IMG/VR virus record: IMGVR_UViG_3300022072_000069
Span: 1 to 33,208 of that record
Reading direction: 5' to 3' (one strand)
DNA: 33,208 nucleotides
Source: a virus
The notes under the pieces were generated by a model that did not search any database, was not told the origin of the DNA, and worked only from the letters and a program-made list of their open reading frames with translations. The position numbers and the translations under genes were made by a program. Within the stretch, counting starts at the first letter, position 1; each line of letters starts with the position of its first letter. Positions 23,481 through 31,814 of this stretch are shown one piece after another.

Positions 23481-24983
23481 CTAGTGTTTTATTTGTTTAG
23501 ATTTACCTCTAAGTATTTGAGTTAATTCTTCTAATTTAATATTAGATAATCTTAATTTAGCTTTTCTAGTTTCAGCAAACCTTTCTTTCTTAAATCGAGG
23601 TGCTAATTGCTGGTGTATTGGTTGAGATGATGTAGATAAGATGGCATACGCTATATATTTATACATTGCCTCTTCAGCAAATTTGTGTACTTGCATTTCA
23701 GCATCTGTACCAAGACTATCACTTATATAATCTAAGATCACAGTTTTTCCTGAAATATTAGAACTAAAATGTATTCTTCCTAACCTAGGATCTATATAAA
23801 AAGATCCATTTGCTTGTGCGTGTTGTGGGTCTAATCCATATCTTTGCCCAAGTGTAGGCCAATAAGTATCGTCTTGATAATCGTCTTGATTTTCAGACGG
23901 AGTATTTGCTTTGTAGCTGTTCCAAGTAGAGGACTCACTTTCGTTACCTAGTTTTGCTGACAAATATCTACTAGAGTAAGAGTTTGTAACACTCACATTG
24001 TCTATGTTGTTACCAGGTACAAGGTTGTTAAATTCAACACCTGAATAAAATTCGTTAAACGAAACAATAATAACGTAAACTTTATCATGCGAGCTTACAT
24101 CTATTCCTAAAAGTGACTTGCTAGTAGTGTTGTTACTAGCGTTCCATTCTACATAGCTTTGAGATCCATCGCTAGCAAGCAAATCAAACATATCTGTAGA
24201 GTGGTTTGTTGTTCTTGTATTAGTAGCAACACTAGAAGCTAACCAGTTATGACTTCTGTTGGTATCTGGAAGATGGGTGCTTAATCCAAGTCTTAATATA
24301 CCAGGATGCGTTGTTCCACTAGCCGTAAGATCAACAGATTCACCATCGCCACTCAAGCTAACATAATCTTGATCACTTACATCCAACTCTTGATAAACAG
24401 TCATAACATGTCCGAAGTTAGATGGTTGAGCACCGTATCCCGACCTTGTTCTGTGTGTAAATACTAGCTTCCCACCACTAATTTCACCTTTAGCTTTTAA
24501 TTCTCCTGACGCTTGATAAACATCATTATTTTTACTCCAAGTAGGTAGTAGCGCGTTTTCAAATTTACCATTTTTAACTTCTTCATTGTCCTCTGGAAAT
24601 GAATAACTACCATCCTCCTCTTGTCTTATTTGAAATGGATTTGAAGTAGCACTTGTAGGGTACAACGGGTGTTTTATACCAGACGAATCAGCCCAAGATA
24701 ACTTGGTGTAATTTACATAATCATGCGGTAGTGGCATGACTAGCGTTGGTGGTAAGTCAATTTGTTGTGATTTTATCGACCTAAAGGTATCAAAAGAAAA
24801 CTCTTGCAAACCTCTTTGAGCGTGAAAAGCAATATCAGCTCTTTTTATTTTTTGAATAATCTTGTTTTCACCAACGTAAGCTATTTGAAATTGAGTTATA
24901 ATATTGTCTAAAGAAGTAAATTGATAATTACCAAAATCACTTCCTTCGTAATACTCTTTATGTGTAGTATTTAGTAATCCCAT
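23481..24983 (-). CDS. Tail adaptor-like protein with jelly-roll-like insertion, 500 aa
   Basis: The product is 500 residues. Residues 1-110 (DNIITQFQIAYVGENKIIQ, then FHAQRGLQEFSFDTF and LPHDYVNYTKLSW) and 390-500 (FYIDPRLGRIHFSS, LDYISDSLGTDAEM, HKFAEEAMYKYIAYAILS) together resemble head-tail adaptor or tubular-A proteins of the T7 gp11/P22 gp4 type. Those are below 200 residues. Between them, residues about 135-340 (24581-23964) form a separate beta-rich segment opening NGKFENALLPTW and rich in Thr, Ser and Asn, like a carbohydrate-binding jelly roll. The gene lies just upstream of the nozzle-like gene with a one-base gap, fitting adaptor-nozzle order. The role in joining portal to tail is inferred from order and motifs. 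Confidence 0.75.
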   Translation of the reverse strand: MGLLNTTHKEYYEGSDFGNYQFTSLDNIITQFQIAYVGENKIIQKIKRADIAFHAQRGLQEFSFDTFRSIKSQQIDLPPTLVMPLPHDYVNYTKLSWADSSGIKHPLYPTSATSNPFQIRQEEDGSYSFPEDNEEVKNGKFENALLPTWSKNNDVYQASGELKAKGEISGGKLVFTHRTRSGYGAQPSNFGHVMTVYQELDVSDQDYVSLSGDGESVDLTASGTTHPGILRLGLSTHLPDTNRSHNWLASSVATNTRTTNHSTDMFDLLASDGSQSYVEWNASNNTTSKSLLGIDVSSHDKVYVIIVSFNEFYSGVEFNNLVPGNNIDNVSVTNSYSSRYLSAKLGNESESSTWNSYKANTPSENQDDYQDDTYWPTLGQRYGLDPQHAQANGSFYIDPRLGRIHFSSNISGKTVILDYISDSLGTDAEMQVHKFAEEAMYKYIAYAILSTSSQPIHQQLAPRFKKERFAETRKAKLRLSNIKLEELTQILRGKSKQIKH

Positions 24984-24987
24984 TTAT

Positions 24988-25755
24988 TTATTGTTTTTCT
25001 TGTTGAATTTGACCTCCTAAAGCCCCAGCGGCTGTTTGTGTTAATTGTGGTTTTTCTATAGTTATACCAGCTAAAGCTAGTATTCTATATACTAATTCTA
25101 CTTCTTCAGATTCGTGTAGTTCGAAATCATCTGTGTTAGTGGGATCGTATAGTGCTTTTTTGTCTACAACTTCGTAGGCCCAGTTTGGTTTTCTGGGTGT
25201 TTGAACATAACTAAAGTAAACATTAGATATAGGTTTACTAGGGTGTGCGCTGCTTGGGTTAGGATATATACGTAATAAACTCCTACTATCTGTGTTAGCT
25301 ACGTAATCACCCGAATACCTTGTGTATACTGGTAATTTTTCAGACCATCTACCTAGTGGAGAGTAAGCATATTTGTTTAACTCGTTCAACTGAAGTTCTT
25401 CTGCCTCAACAATAGCACCGCTATTGTACCGCACTCTTACCATACCGAGCCTATATATATGAGAAAAGAATTGAATTTTAACTATTCCTTTTTCTTCTTC
25501 TAATATATCGCCTTGTTGATCATATCTTTCAAATATACTGATTTTTTCTTCTAAATTAGTAACAATATCTGAGTACGCCTGGCTATTACCAGGTAGTCTT
25601 TGAAATTGATTTAGATCATAAAAATATTGCTCAAATATTTCCATCTGAGCGTGGTGGGCAAATAAGTTAAACTCTTGAGGTGTTATATAACCTCTTTGCT
25701 CTTTATTAGCTAATGCTAAAACTTTTTGATACACTCTATCTATACTTATTGCCAT
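24988..25755 (-). CDS. Connector/ring-like structural protein, 255 aa
   Basis: The product is 255 residues. It opens with a helical region (VYQKVLALANKEQRGYITP, EFNLFAHHAQMEIFEQYF) that I recall as recurring in marine phage structural proteins, has beta-strands in the middle (VYTRYSGDYV, LRIYPNPSS, VYFSYVQTPRKPNW) and a C-terminal helical region (LHESEEVELVYRILALAGI). Its place between the terminated capsid gene and the adaptor-like gene suggests a head-completion or connector ring protein below the portal. There is a four-base gap to the next gene. No enzymatic motif is visible. The role is by position and resemblance. Confidence 0.72.
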   Translation of the reverse strand: MAISIDRVYQKVLALANKEQRGYITPQEFNLFAHHAQMEIFEQYFYDLNQFQRLPGNSQAYSDIVTNLEEKISIFERYDQQGDILEEEKGIVKIQFFSHIYRLGMVRVRYNSGAIVEAEELQLNELNKYAYSPLGRWSEKLPVYTRYSGDYVANTDSRSLLRIYPNPSSAHPSKPISNVYFSYVQTPRKPNWAYEVVDKKALYDPTNTDDFELHESEEVELVYRILALAGITIEKPQLTQTAAGALGGQIQQEKQ

Positions 25756-25768
25756 AATTTCTTTTTTT

Positions 25769-25805
25769 GTAGTTTACGATCGCCCCGTAGAGCGACCGCA
25801 TCTAC
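25769..25805 (-). other. Intergenic RNA hairpin, possible processing site
   Basis: In the 57-base gap before the connector gene, CGATCGC (25777-25783) pairs with GCGACCG (25792-25798) with one G-U, around an 8-base loop. GTAG (25769-25772) and CTAC (25802-25805) can close an outer stem. This GC-rich knot stands out in very AT-rich DNA. On the transcribed strand it is followed by A-residues, not U, so it is not a standard terminator. Confidence 0.4.
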
Positions 25806-25812
25806 AGTTAGA

Positions 25813-26643
25813 TTAATTTAATCTTTTTTCAATATTGGAGTAAATCTCCATTCCTTCGTCAGTTTTAAACCAAGCGGCTAAAGCTGAATAAGGGTGTTCG
25901 TCAAATGGAACATTCATTAACTTTCTATCATTAGAACCCCATGAAAAAGTTCTTTGATCAGAAGATAATTTTAATATCCCCATTTCAGTTGCTCTAATAC
26001 CAAAGTTTCTAAGCACAACATTCTCATCGTTTACTAACTCTAAGAACAAACCTGGGTTTCTCTTAGCATATAATAGTAAATCTCTTTTAAGTTCTTTAGA
26101 GCTCATGTTTGATACCTTAGAACCTATTTGTACTCTCATGACAGCTTCAGCTATATCAATGTCTAGATTTTGAGCAGCGTTTAAAGCTTCAATTTCCATT
26201 TCTAAATAGTCAATCTCATTAACAGCTTCTTCAACAGGTTTAAACTCTGTAAATAAAGAACCCCTGTGAGGGTGATATAAAGAAAGTAATTGTTGTAATA
26301 CTGTTTTGTTTTTAGGTACGTTTAACACACCATTTTCAAAAATAATATGCTCTAACCTTTGATCGCCTTGCATTTCATCAACAAACGGCGTTCTTTGGTT
26401 TGAAGTGTATTTTAACTCTCTTTCAAACCCTTTTTCCTCGTCAAAATAGTAAATATCAGTAGCCCTTATACTTTTAGTTAAAGGAGATCTATTGTTGGTT
26501 AAAAAATATGTTCTATCTTTTATCTCCCAAGTATCTTTTTTCTTTTTTGGTAATGGTTTTTCCATAACCGGTGTTTGAACTTCTTCGAAGTCTTTTTCTA
26601 TTAAAGGTTCTACAACCTTTTTTGTTTCTTTTTTCTTTGCCAT
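25813..26643 (-). CDS. Unassigned structural-cluster protein, 276 aa
   Basis: The product is 276 residues with a Lys-rich, Pro/Glu-containing N-terminal tail (MAKKKETKKVVEP and, later, LPKKKKDTWEIKD), which is probably disordered. The folded part begins near residue 40 (RTYFLTNNRSPLTKSI) and contains helices at about 140-215 (LEMEIEALNAAQNLDI, KELKRDLLLYAKRNPG). It is the first gene after the capsid terminator and precedes the connector genes. Head-tail joining, head decoration or a DNA-binding role inside the head are all possible; I do not recognise the family. Its leader is entirely A/T. Confidence 0.68.
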   Translation of the reverse strand: MAKKKETKKVVEPLIEKDFEEVQTPVMEKPLPKKKKDTWEIKDRTYFLTNNRSPLTKSIRATDIYYFDEEKGFERELKYTSNQRTPFVDEMQGDQRLEHIIFENGVLNVPKNKTVLQQLLSLYHPHRGSLFTEFKPVEEAVNEIDYLEMEIEALNAAQNLDIDIAEAVMRVQIGSKVSNMSSKELKRDLLLYAKRNPGLFLELVNDENVVLRNFGIRATEMGILKLSSDQRTFSWGSNDRKLMNVPFDEHPYSALAAWFKTDEGMEIYSNIEKRLN

Positions 26644-26672
26644 AATATAATATATAATAAAATTAATAAAAA

Positions 26673-26706
26673 TAAAGAGACTGGGAAATTAATCCCAGTC
26701 TCTTTA
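26673..26706 (-). terminator. Intrinsic terminator after the major capsid gene
   Basis: TAAAGAGACTGGGA and TCCCAGTCTCTTTA form a perfect 14-bp stem around a 6-base loop, starting 12 bases past the capsid stop codon. On the transcribed minus strand the stem is followed at once by TTTTTATTAATTTTATT. This is a classic Rho-independent terminator for leftward transcription. Its position is the same as the T7 late terminator after gene 10, which allows high capsid expression while limiting downstream genes. Confidence 0.93.
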
Positions 26707-26718
26707 AAATAATTGTGC

Positions 26719-28170
26719 TTAGTTTAACAACATGAAGTTATTAGCACCTTGTGTAATTAAACATCTTTCAGATAAATAATTTACTTGCATTGCGTCTAGG
26801 TCAGAAGTTTGAGCTCCAACAGATCCAGTAATCCAAGTTTTCATTTTTCTTGATTCAGTTTGAGACGCTCTGTATCTCACGTGTAAGAAAGGACGTTTCA
26901 TGTTTTTACCTAACTGCTCGTCATATACAGAAGATACACCAGCTGGTATAACAACACCTCTAATAGCGTTAACAGTATCGATACTTCCACCTCTAGTAGA
27001 CTTATCGTTTAAGTATTTCATGTCAGACTTGTAGAAGTCATAAGAACCTCTTCTGAAACCAGAGAAACCTAAGTTTAACGCCATATCTTCTGAGTTGTCA
27101 AATACTCCATAAGAAGTACCACCAGCTCCATAAGAATTCATTGAAGCTAACATGTCATCCATCGCCAAAGCTGTTGCTCTGTTTACAAACATCATGTTTT
27201 CTTCAATAGCGCCATTTGCATCAAACACTGCCAACATAGCGTCAAACTCAGCTAAATCAGTAGCTGCATTTACACCAGTAACACCAGAAGATTCATGACC
27301 TCTTGAAGTAATAGCAGCAAATAAACCTTCAGTACCAACAGAAGTATTATTAACACCTAAACCACCAGTAGCATCGTGAATAGTCGCAGTTGTATCAGCT
27401 ATTTCAGATTCTAACATTGACATTTCTAAATAATCAGCAAAACGAGCTCTAGTGTCTCCTTCAGCTTTTAAATACCACATGTAACCTGATTGCCCGTCTT
27501 CACCAGAAGTTTCGATCCATCCAATTGAAGCTGTGTCAGATCCAGAAACAATGTAAGTATCTTTAAGGATAATTGGCTTGTTTTCAAAAGATTTGAATTG
27601 AGGCTCATTAGCTAAATTTTGTCCATCAACTCCTTTTGAGAATTCAGAACCATAAACATATAAACTAATCGCATCATCATCTGCAAATACTGAACCAGTG
27701 TTTAAAGCAGCTTGTGAATAAGGTAAACATGTAATTCTATCGTTTGTACCAGCAGAAGTACCTCTAGCCGCTACAGAAACGTAACATTTAAGAGTTTTTG
27801 TTGCCGAAGATAATACCACAGTATCACCAACTCTAATACCATGAGTTACAGTTTGTGCTAAACCATCAATATCAGTATCGATTTCTACTAAACCAGAAGA
27901 AGCAGTAATAACTGTTCCTTTGTAAGATAAGTGTAACCTACCTTGTTCAGACCATACAACTCTATCAGAGCTCATAGCCTCTTCAGCACCTACTTGAGCA
28001 AGAAAGCCAGCTACGGTTCTTTTTCCGTAAACCTCAGCTTCTTTCTCCATAAGTTCTGGTAAATACTGTTGAGCCCAATCGTTGTTCCCAGCAGTAAAGT
28101 CTAAATAATTTGTTACTAAAGTAGCTTGCTGTGCAGCAGGGCGTACTTGAGTATAACTTGTAATTGCCAT
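26719..28170 (-). CDS. Major capsid protein, 483 aa
   Basis: The product is 483 residues and is placed after portal and scaffold, as expected for an HK97-fold capsid gene. It opens with a short N-arm (MAITSYTQVRPAAQQATL) and a helical stretch around WAQQYLPELMEKEAEVYGKR. It ends in the motif-rich segment RPFLHVRYRASQTESRKMK, then TWITGSVGAQTSDLDAM and YLSERCLITQGANNFMLLN, which resembles the C-termini of capsid proteins of Bacteroidota podoviruses, including crAss-like phages, as I recall. The middle contains Gly/Ser/Thr-rich loops. No separate maturation protease lies nearby. A strong terminator follows the stop. The leader has no Shine-Dalgarno sequence. Confidence rests on context and length. 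Confidence 0.88.
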   Translation of the reverse strand: MAITSYTQVRPAAQQATLVTNYLDFTAGNNDWAQQYLPELMEKEAEVYGKRTVAGFLAQVGAEEAMSSDRVVWSEQGRLHLSYKGTVITASSGLVEIDTDIDGLAQTVTHGIRVGDTVVLSSATKTLKCYVSVAARGTSAGTNDRITCLPYSQAALNTGSVFADDDAISLYVYGSEFSKGVDGQNLANEPQFKSFENKPIILKDTYIVSGSDTASIGWIETSGEDGQSGYMWYLKAEGDTRARFADYLEMSMLESEIADTTATIHDATGGLGVNNTSVGTEGLFAAITSRGHESSGVTGVNAATDLAEFDAMLAVFDANGAIEENMMFVNRATALAMDDMLASMNSYGAGGTSYGVFDNSEDMALNLGFSGFRRGSYDFYKSDMKYLNDKSTRGGSIDTVNAIRGVVIPAGVSSVYDEQLGKNMKRPFLHVRYRASQTESRKMKTWITGSVGAQTSDLDAMQVNYLSERCLITQGANNFMLLN

Positions 28171-28190
28171 TTTAAATTTGTTTTAAATTG

Positions 28191-29354
28191 TTATTTGTTT
28201 TTGTTTTTAATTTTAAACTTAAAATCAGAAGAATTATCGCCTAACACTTTGAACTTCATACCACCTGCTTCAATTTTCCCATGACTTTGTCTTGGGTTCA
28301 TATCTACGTTTTTGGCTTTAGCAATGCTATTTTTCATAGCATCAGCTTTTCCTTGTTCGTAAAAGTGTTTTGCAACAGCATCTGCGTTCATTGCTGTATA
28401 TAAAGATTTATGATAGCCCTTGGCGTCTGTTAAAGCAGAGTTTTTATCCAAAAACTTTTTGGTGAAATTGCTTATGTCGCTCTGAGTATTTTTAACCTCT
28501 TCAGCATTGTTTACATTAAACCTGTATTTCTTATCACCGACGTTGTATTCAAAACCTTTGAATTTGTCGTTGAAAACATTATTTGTTTTCTGTGTAAAAA
28601 TATCAGAGTTCGTTTTAACTGTTTTTTGAGTTGCTTCTGACTCCTTGTTGTACCTATTAAAGAAATCAATTGCTTTTTGTTGCTCACCCGTAAGTTTGCT
28701 TCCAGCTTTGATCTCGTCATAGTATTTAGACTTTTGCCCGTCTAAGTGGCTTTTAGCGCTGGCAACTTGCTCTTTAAGCGCTAATTTCTTTCTACGTATA
28801 TCTCTATCGTCGTCTACATCTTCGTCGTAAGAGAACGTGTCTTCCATAAGGAAGTTAATTTCTTCGTTATCTAAATGAGGTTTTGTTTGTTTGTAGTATT
28901 CTCTTAACAAAGCGCTGTCATCTAGTTTGCTATAATCTTGATTAAGTTTTACATAATCATTTAAATCTCCACCAGTTTCTTCCATAAACTCCATTAACTT
29001 TTGGATATTCTCTGGTAATGGTTTTCCAGTAGCCTCAGCTTCTGCTATAGCTTCTTCAACCTGCTCTTCAACTTCTTCAACCTCTTCCTCAGTAATCTCT
29101 TCTAATACTGAAGTTTCTTGTGTTTCAGCTTCCGGTTGTACTTCTTCTTCTTCTTCAGTAACCTCTGCTACCGCTTCTACTTCTTCAGTTTTTTCCTCTG
29201 CCACAACTTCAGTTTCTACTTTCTCTTGTGGTGGAGCGCTTAAATCTACCTTAATAACGCTATCGTCTCCAGCAGATTCAAATTTACTTTCATCGACTTG
29301 TTCAGTCGTTTCTTGGGTAGTCTCTTCGACTACGTTTTCATCTTTTTCTTCCAT
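28191..29354 (-). CDS. Acidic capsid scaffolding protein, 387 aa
   Basis: The product is 387 residues and lies between portal and major capsid genes, the usual scaffold position. Residues 1-110 are extremely acidic: 24 of residues 51-100 are Glu. A middle segment (GGDLNDYVKLNQDYSKLDD, LLREYYKQTKPHL, IRRKKLALKEQVASAKSHL) is helical and resembles scaffold proteins of T7-like marine phages. The C-terminus is basic (FKFKIKNKNK), in keeping with scaffolds that dock to the capsid inner face by a charged C-terminal element. No protease motif is visible. It probably assembles inside the procapsid and leaves before DNA packaging. Confidence 0.82.
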   Translation of the reverse strand: MEEKDENVVEETTQETTEQVDESKFESAGDDSVIKVDLSAPPQEKVETEVVAEEKTEEVEAVAEVTEEEEEVQPEAETQETSVLEEITEEEVEEVEEQVEEAIAEAEATGKPLPENIQKLMEFMEETGGDLNDYVKLNQDYSKLDDSALLREYYKQTKPHLDNEEINFLMEDTFSYDEDVDDDRDIRRKKLALKEQVASAKSHLDGQKSKYYDEIKAGSKLTGEQQKAIDFFNRYNKESEATQKTVKTNSDIFTQKTNNVFNDKFKGFEYNVGDKKYRFNVNNAEEVKNTQSDISNFTKKFLDKNSALTDAKGYHKSLYTAMNADAVAKHFYEQGKADAMKNSIAKAKNVDMNPRQSHGKIEAGGMKFKVLGDNSSDFKFKIKNKNK

Positions 29355-29382
29355 AATATAATATAATAATAATTAATAAATT

Positions 29383-31809
29383 CTAACTAGGGTCAAACGA
29401 ACCTAAATCAAATCCTCCACCTAGTATATCATTACCTGCGGACTCAAAGTTTTTAGGTGGTTTTCCACTATTTCTTTGCTCAATCATCTCTGATTGTTGT
29501 GTTGCTTGTATCTTTGTTCTTTCGTCTTTACGATCTTCTTTTTGCTTTTCTCTCTCTTTCATGCCATCAACCTCAATTCCCTTAAGCTGCATGTTGTATT
29601 GAAACTCTAAAGCCATAAGCTCTTTTTTCATTTGAACCTCTTGCATCATTTTTTGAGAATCAACTTGGGCTTGTATTTGCATCAACTCAGCTTTAGCAGT
29701 ATTTAACGCTTGGTCTTTTTGCATTTCAACTTGAGCCGCTGCTTGAGCTGCTTGAGTGTTAGATTGAGATTGAGCTTGAATATTTTCCATTTGAAGCTGT
29801 CTGTCTTTTGCCTCTTTCTTTTTTCTACGTATTTTTAATAGTTGATTTGCTAGCTTAATATTACGTATTTCTCTAAGATCAATAGCATCTTCAAGCTCAA
29901 TGCTTTTTTGTTGCAGCGCCATTTGTATATTATTTTCTAACCTACCTTTCTCTTCTTCATCTGGTTGTAATTCTATAAATATACCAAAGTCATACAGGTG
30001 TAACTCAGACATTTCTTCTAACGTAGCTACATTGTGAGCGCCTATAGCTTGTATAAAAGCATCTTTGGTTGGTGAGTACTCTATAATATCAGATATCCTA
30101 AGCGATAAACACTCTGCTGTTTCAGCTGTTAAGTATAGTCCAGCTTGTAATATATGTCTAGTTGCTGTATTAGAGTTTGCTGCGGCTATTTTTTGAATAC
30201 CAACTAAAGCATTTTTATCCGGCGTACTACCATCTCTAGCCTCGTTAAGACCGGTTACGTCTCTTATCATCTGTAAATAGTAGTTGTAATTACCAATAAG
30301 AGCTTGCATTTTATTTCCACCAGATCCAGATGTAATTTCTTGAATAGGCACTTTACCTGGATTCATATCACCTTCCGACGTGAAGCTTCTCCCTATCACG
30401 GATCCAGTTTGGAAAAACATGTTTAGGGCTTCTTGTGGATTGTAGTTTGTTCCATTGCCTAAATCAACTTCAGCTAAACCATCGGCATCTAAATAAACAC
30501 CATCTGGAACCATACGAGATAAAACTTGTTGTAGTTTTAAGTGAGTCAGCTGTATCATGTCAGCAAAACCTGTTATACGCCTTACTAGCGAATCGATTTT
30601 ACCATTGTACATTCTAGGTGCAACAATAGCATAATTCATTTTAACTTTAGTAAAATCACTTTTAGGACGCATCATGTTTTTTGACATCTCCCATTTAAGT
30701 AACTTATCGGTACCAAGAATCATAGCGCCCTCATATAAGCACTCTATTGACCTCAACATTCTGCTATACCCACCTTCCATGTCTCGTGGAGGATTAAACG
30801 AATCATCTTTAGGAATAACCTTATCAGCACCAGTAGCCATCTCTTTAACCTTGTAAACTTCATTCATATAAGTTTTATAATTAAAATATAAAACTTGTAT
30901 AGTGTTATTATCTTCTTTATCGTAATTATGTCTAGAGTTGTAGTTAGATCTATTATAAGATTTATTTTTCATTATATCCTCAAGATCACTTTCTGTTAGA
31001 TGAGGAAACTCTTTTGCTAATTCATTTACAGGGATAGTTTTAACCTCACCAACATAATAAATATCGTCAAAATATGGGGACTCAGTATAAGAGTAAACTA
31101 AATTTGCAGGATCAACATAATCTATAGTAACACCTTGAGATGTGTTAAAGTTTGTTTTTACAGCACCAATACCTAGTACGGTTAAATCTTGATAAAAACG
31201 TTTTTTAGTTAACTCGTATTTATTGCCCTCAAACAACACGTTTAAAGCCTGTTCTTCAGCTAGCTCTACAGCCTGCTTGTAGCTAAGTTGCATGTGTAAC
31301 CCCAATTCCTCACTGGATTCTGGTAGGTCTTCATTAGCTATATTTGTTTCTTTCGTATCTATGTTAAATCTAGCTTCAACTTCTTGGTTAAATTCTCTCA
31401 TTTCCATGTCACTTTGTATTGCCTGCATGTACTCTGTTCTCTTTTCAACTCCATTTGGAGATTGAGAATAAGCTTTTATATCATACGTTCTTTCAGCGAT
31501 TCCATTTACAACAATATCTACAAACTTGGATATAATTGGAACTGGTTTCCAGTCTAAATTTAAATAGGACAAATCACCGTTTATAGATAACTCATCCTTA
31601 TATTTTTGAATAGACTGCTCGCCTCTAGCATACAATCTTAAATTATGAAAATCAGCATGATTAGATCTATATCTATTCATGTTTCTATCGTCGTTAAACC
31701 ACTCTTGCTCTATTGCTTTACCTACTTTCAAACCATAATCATAGCTTAGCTTTTCAGCATCACTAACTGTTTGACTCGGGAAATAACTTTTAATGCCAGA
31801 CTCTGCCAT
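29383..31809 (-). CDS. Portal protein, 808 aa
   Basis: The product is 808 residues, in the size range of large podovirus portals. It contains FHNLRLYARGEQSIQKYKD and LNLDWKPVPIISKFVDIVVN near residues 50-110, which resemble portals of crAss-like and marine Bacteroidota phages, as I recall. The central part has VTIDYVDPANLVYSYTESP, and residues about 505-535 include IRDVTGLNEARDGSTPDKNA, the phrasing of the portal stem/crown region. From about 655 the protein becomes a long Gln/Lys/Glu coiled-coil-like barrel segment. It is five bases after the terminase stop and 28 bases before the scaffold gene. It forms the dodecameric DNA channel at one capsid vertex. Confidence 0.9.
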   Translation of the reverse strand: MAESGIKSYFPSQTVSDAEKLSYDYGLKVGKAIEQEWFNDDRNMNRYRSNHADFHNLRLYARGEQSIQKYKDELSINGDLSYLNLDWKPVPIISKFVDIVVNGIAERTYDIKAYSQSPNGVEKRTEYMQAIQSDMEMREFNQEVEARFNIDTKETNIANEDLPESSEELGLHMQLSYKQAVELAEEQALNVLFEGNKYELTKKRFYQDLTVLGIGAVKTNFNTSQGVTIDYVDPANLVYSYTESPYFDDIYYVGEVKTIPVNELAKEFPHLTESDLEDIMKNKSYNRSNYNSRHNYDKEDNNTIQVLYFNYKTYMNEVYKVKEMATGADKVIPKDDSFNPPRDMEGGYSRMLRSIECLYEGAMILGTDKLLKWEMSKNMMRPKSDFTKVKMNYAIVAPRMYNGKIDSLVRRITGFADMIQLTHLKLQQVLSRMVPDGVYLDADGLAEVDLGNGTNYNPQEALNMFFQTGSVIGRSFTSEGDMNPGKVPIQEITSGSGGNKMQALIGNYNYYLQMIRDVTGLNEARDGSTPDKNALVGIQKIAAANSNTATRHILQAGLYLTAETAECLSLRISDIIEYSPTKDAFIQAIGAHNVATLEEMSELHLYDFGIFIELQPDEEEKGRLENNIQMALQQKSIELEDAIDLREIRNIKLANQLLKIRRKKKEAKDRQLQMENIQAQSQSNTQAAQAAAQVEMQKDQALNTAKAELMQIQAQVDSQKMMQEVQMKKELMALEFQYNMQLKGIEVDGMKEREKQKEDRKDERTKIQATQQSEMIEQRNSGKPPKNFESAGNDILGGGFDLGSFDPS

Positions 31810-31814
31810 ATTTA

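Noticed and set aside
25756-25812. Intrinsic terminator in the gap before the connector gene
   Set aside because: The stem is followed by A-residues on the transcribed strand, so it lacks the U-tract a terminator needs; listed only as a hairpin.
26641-28230. Bacteroidota-type promoter (TTTG and TAnnTTTG) near the capsid gene
   Set aside because: I looked for the reverse-complement pattern in the leaders of the capsid, scaffold and post-terminator genes and found no convincing pair with correct spacing.
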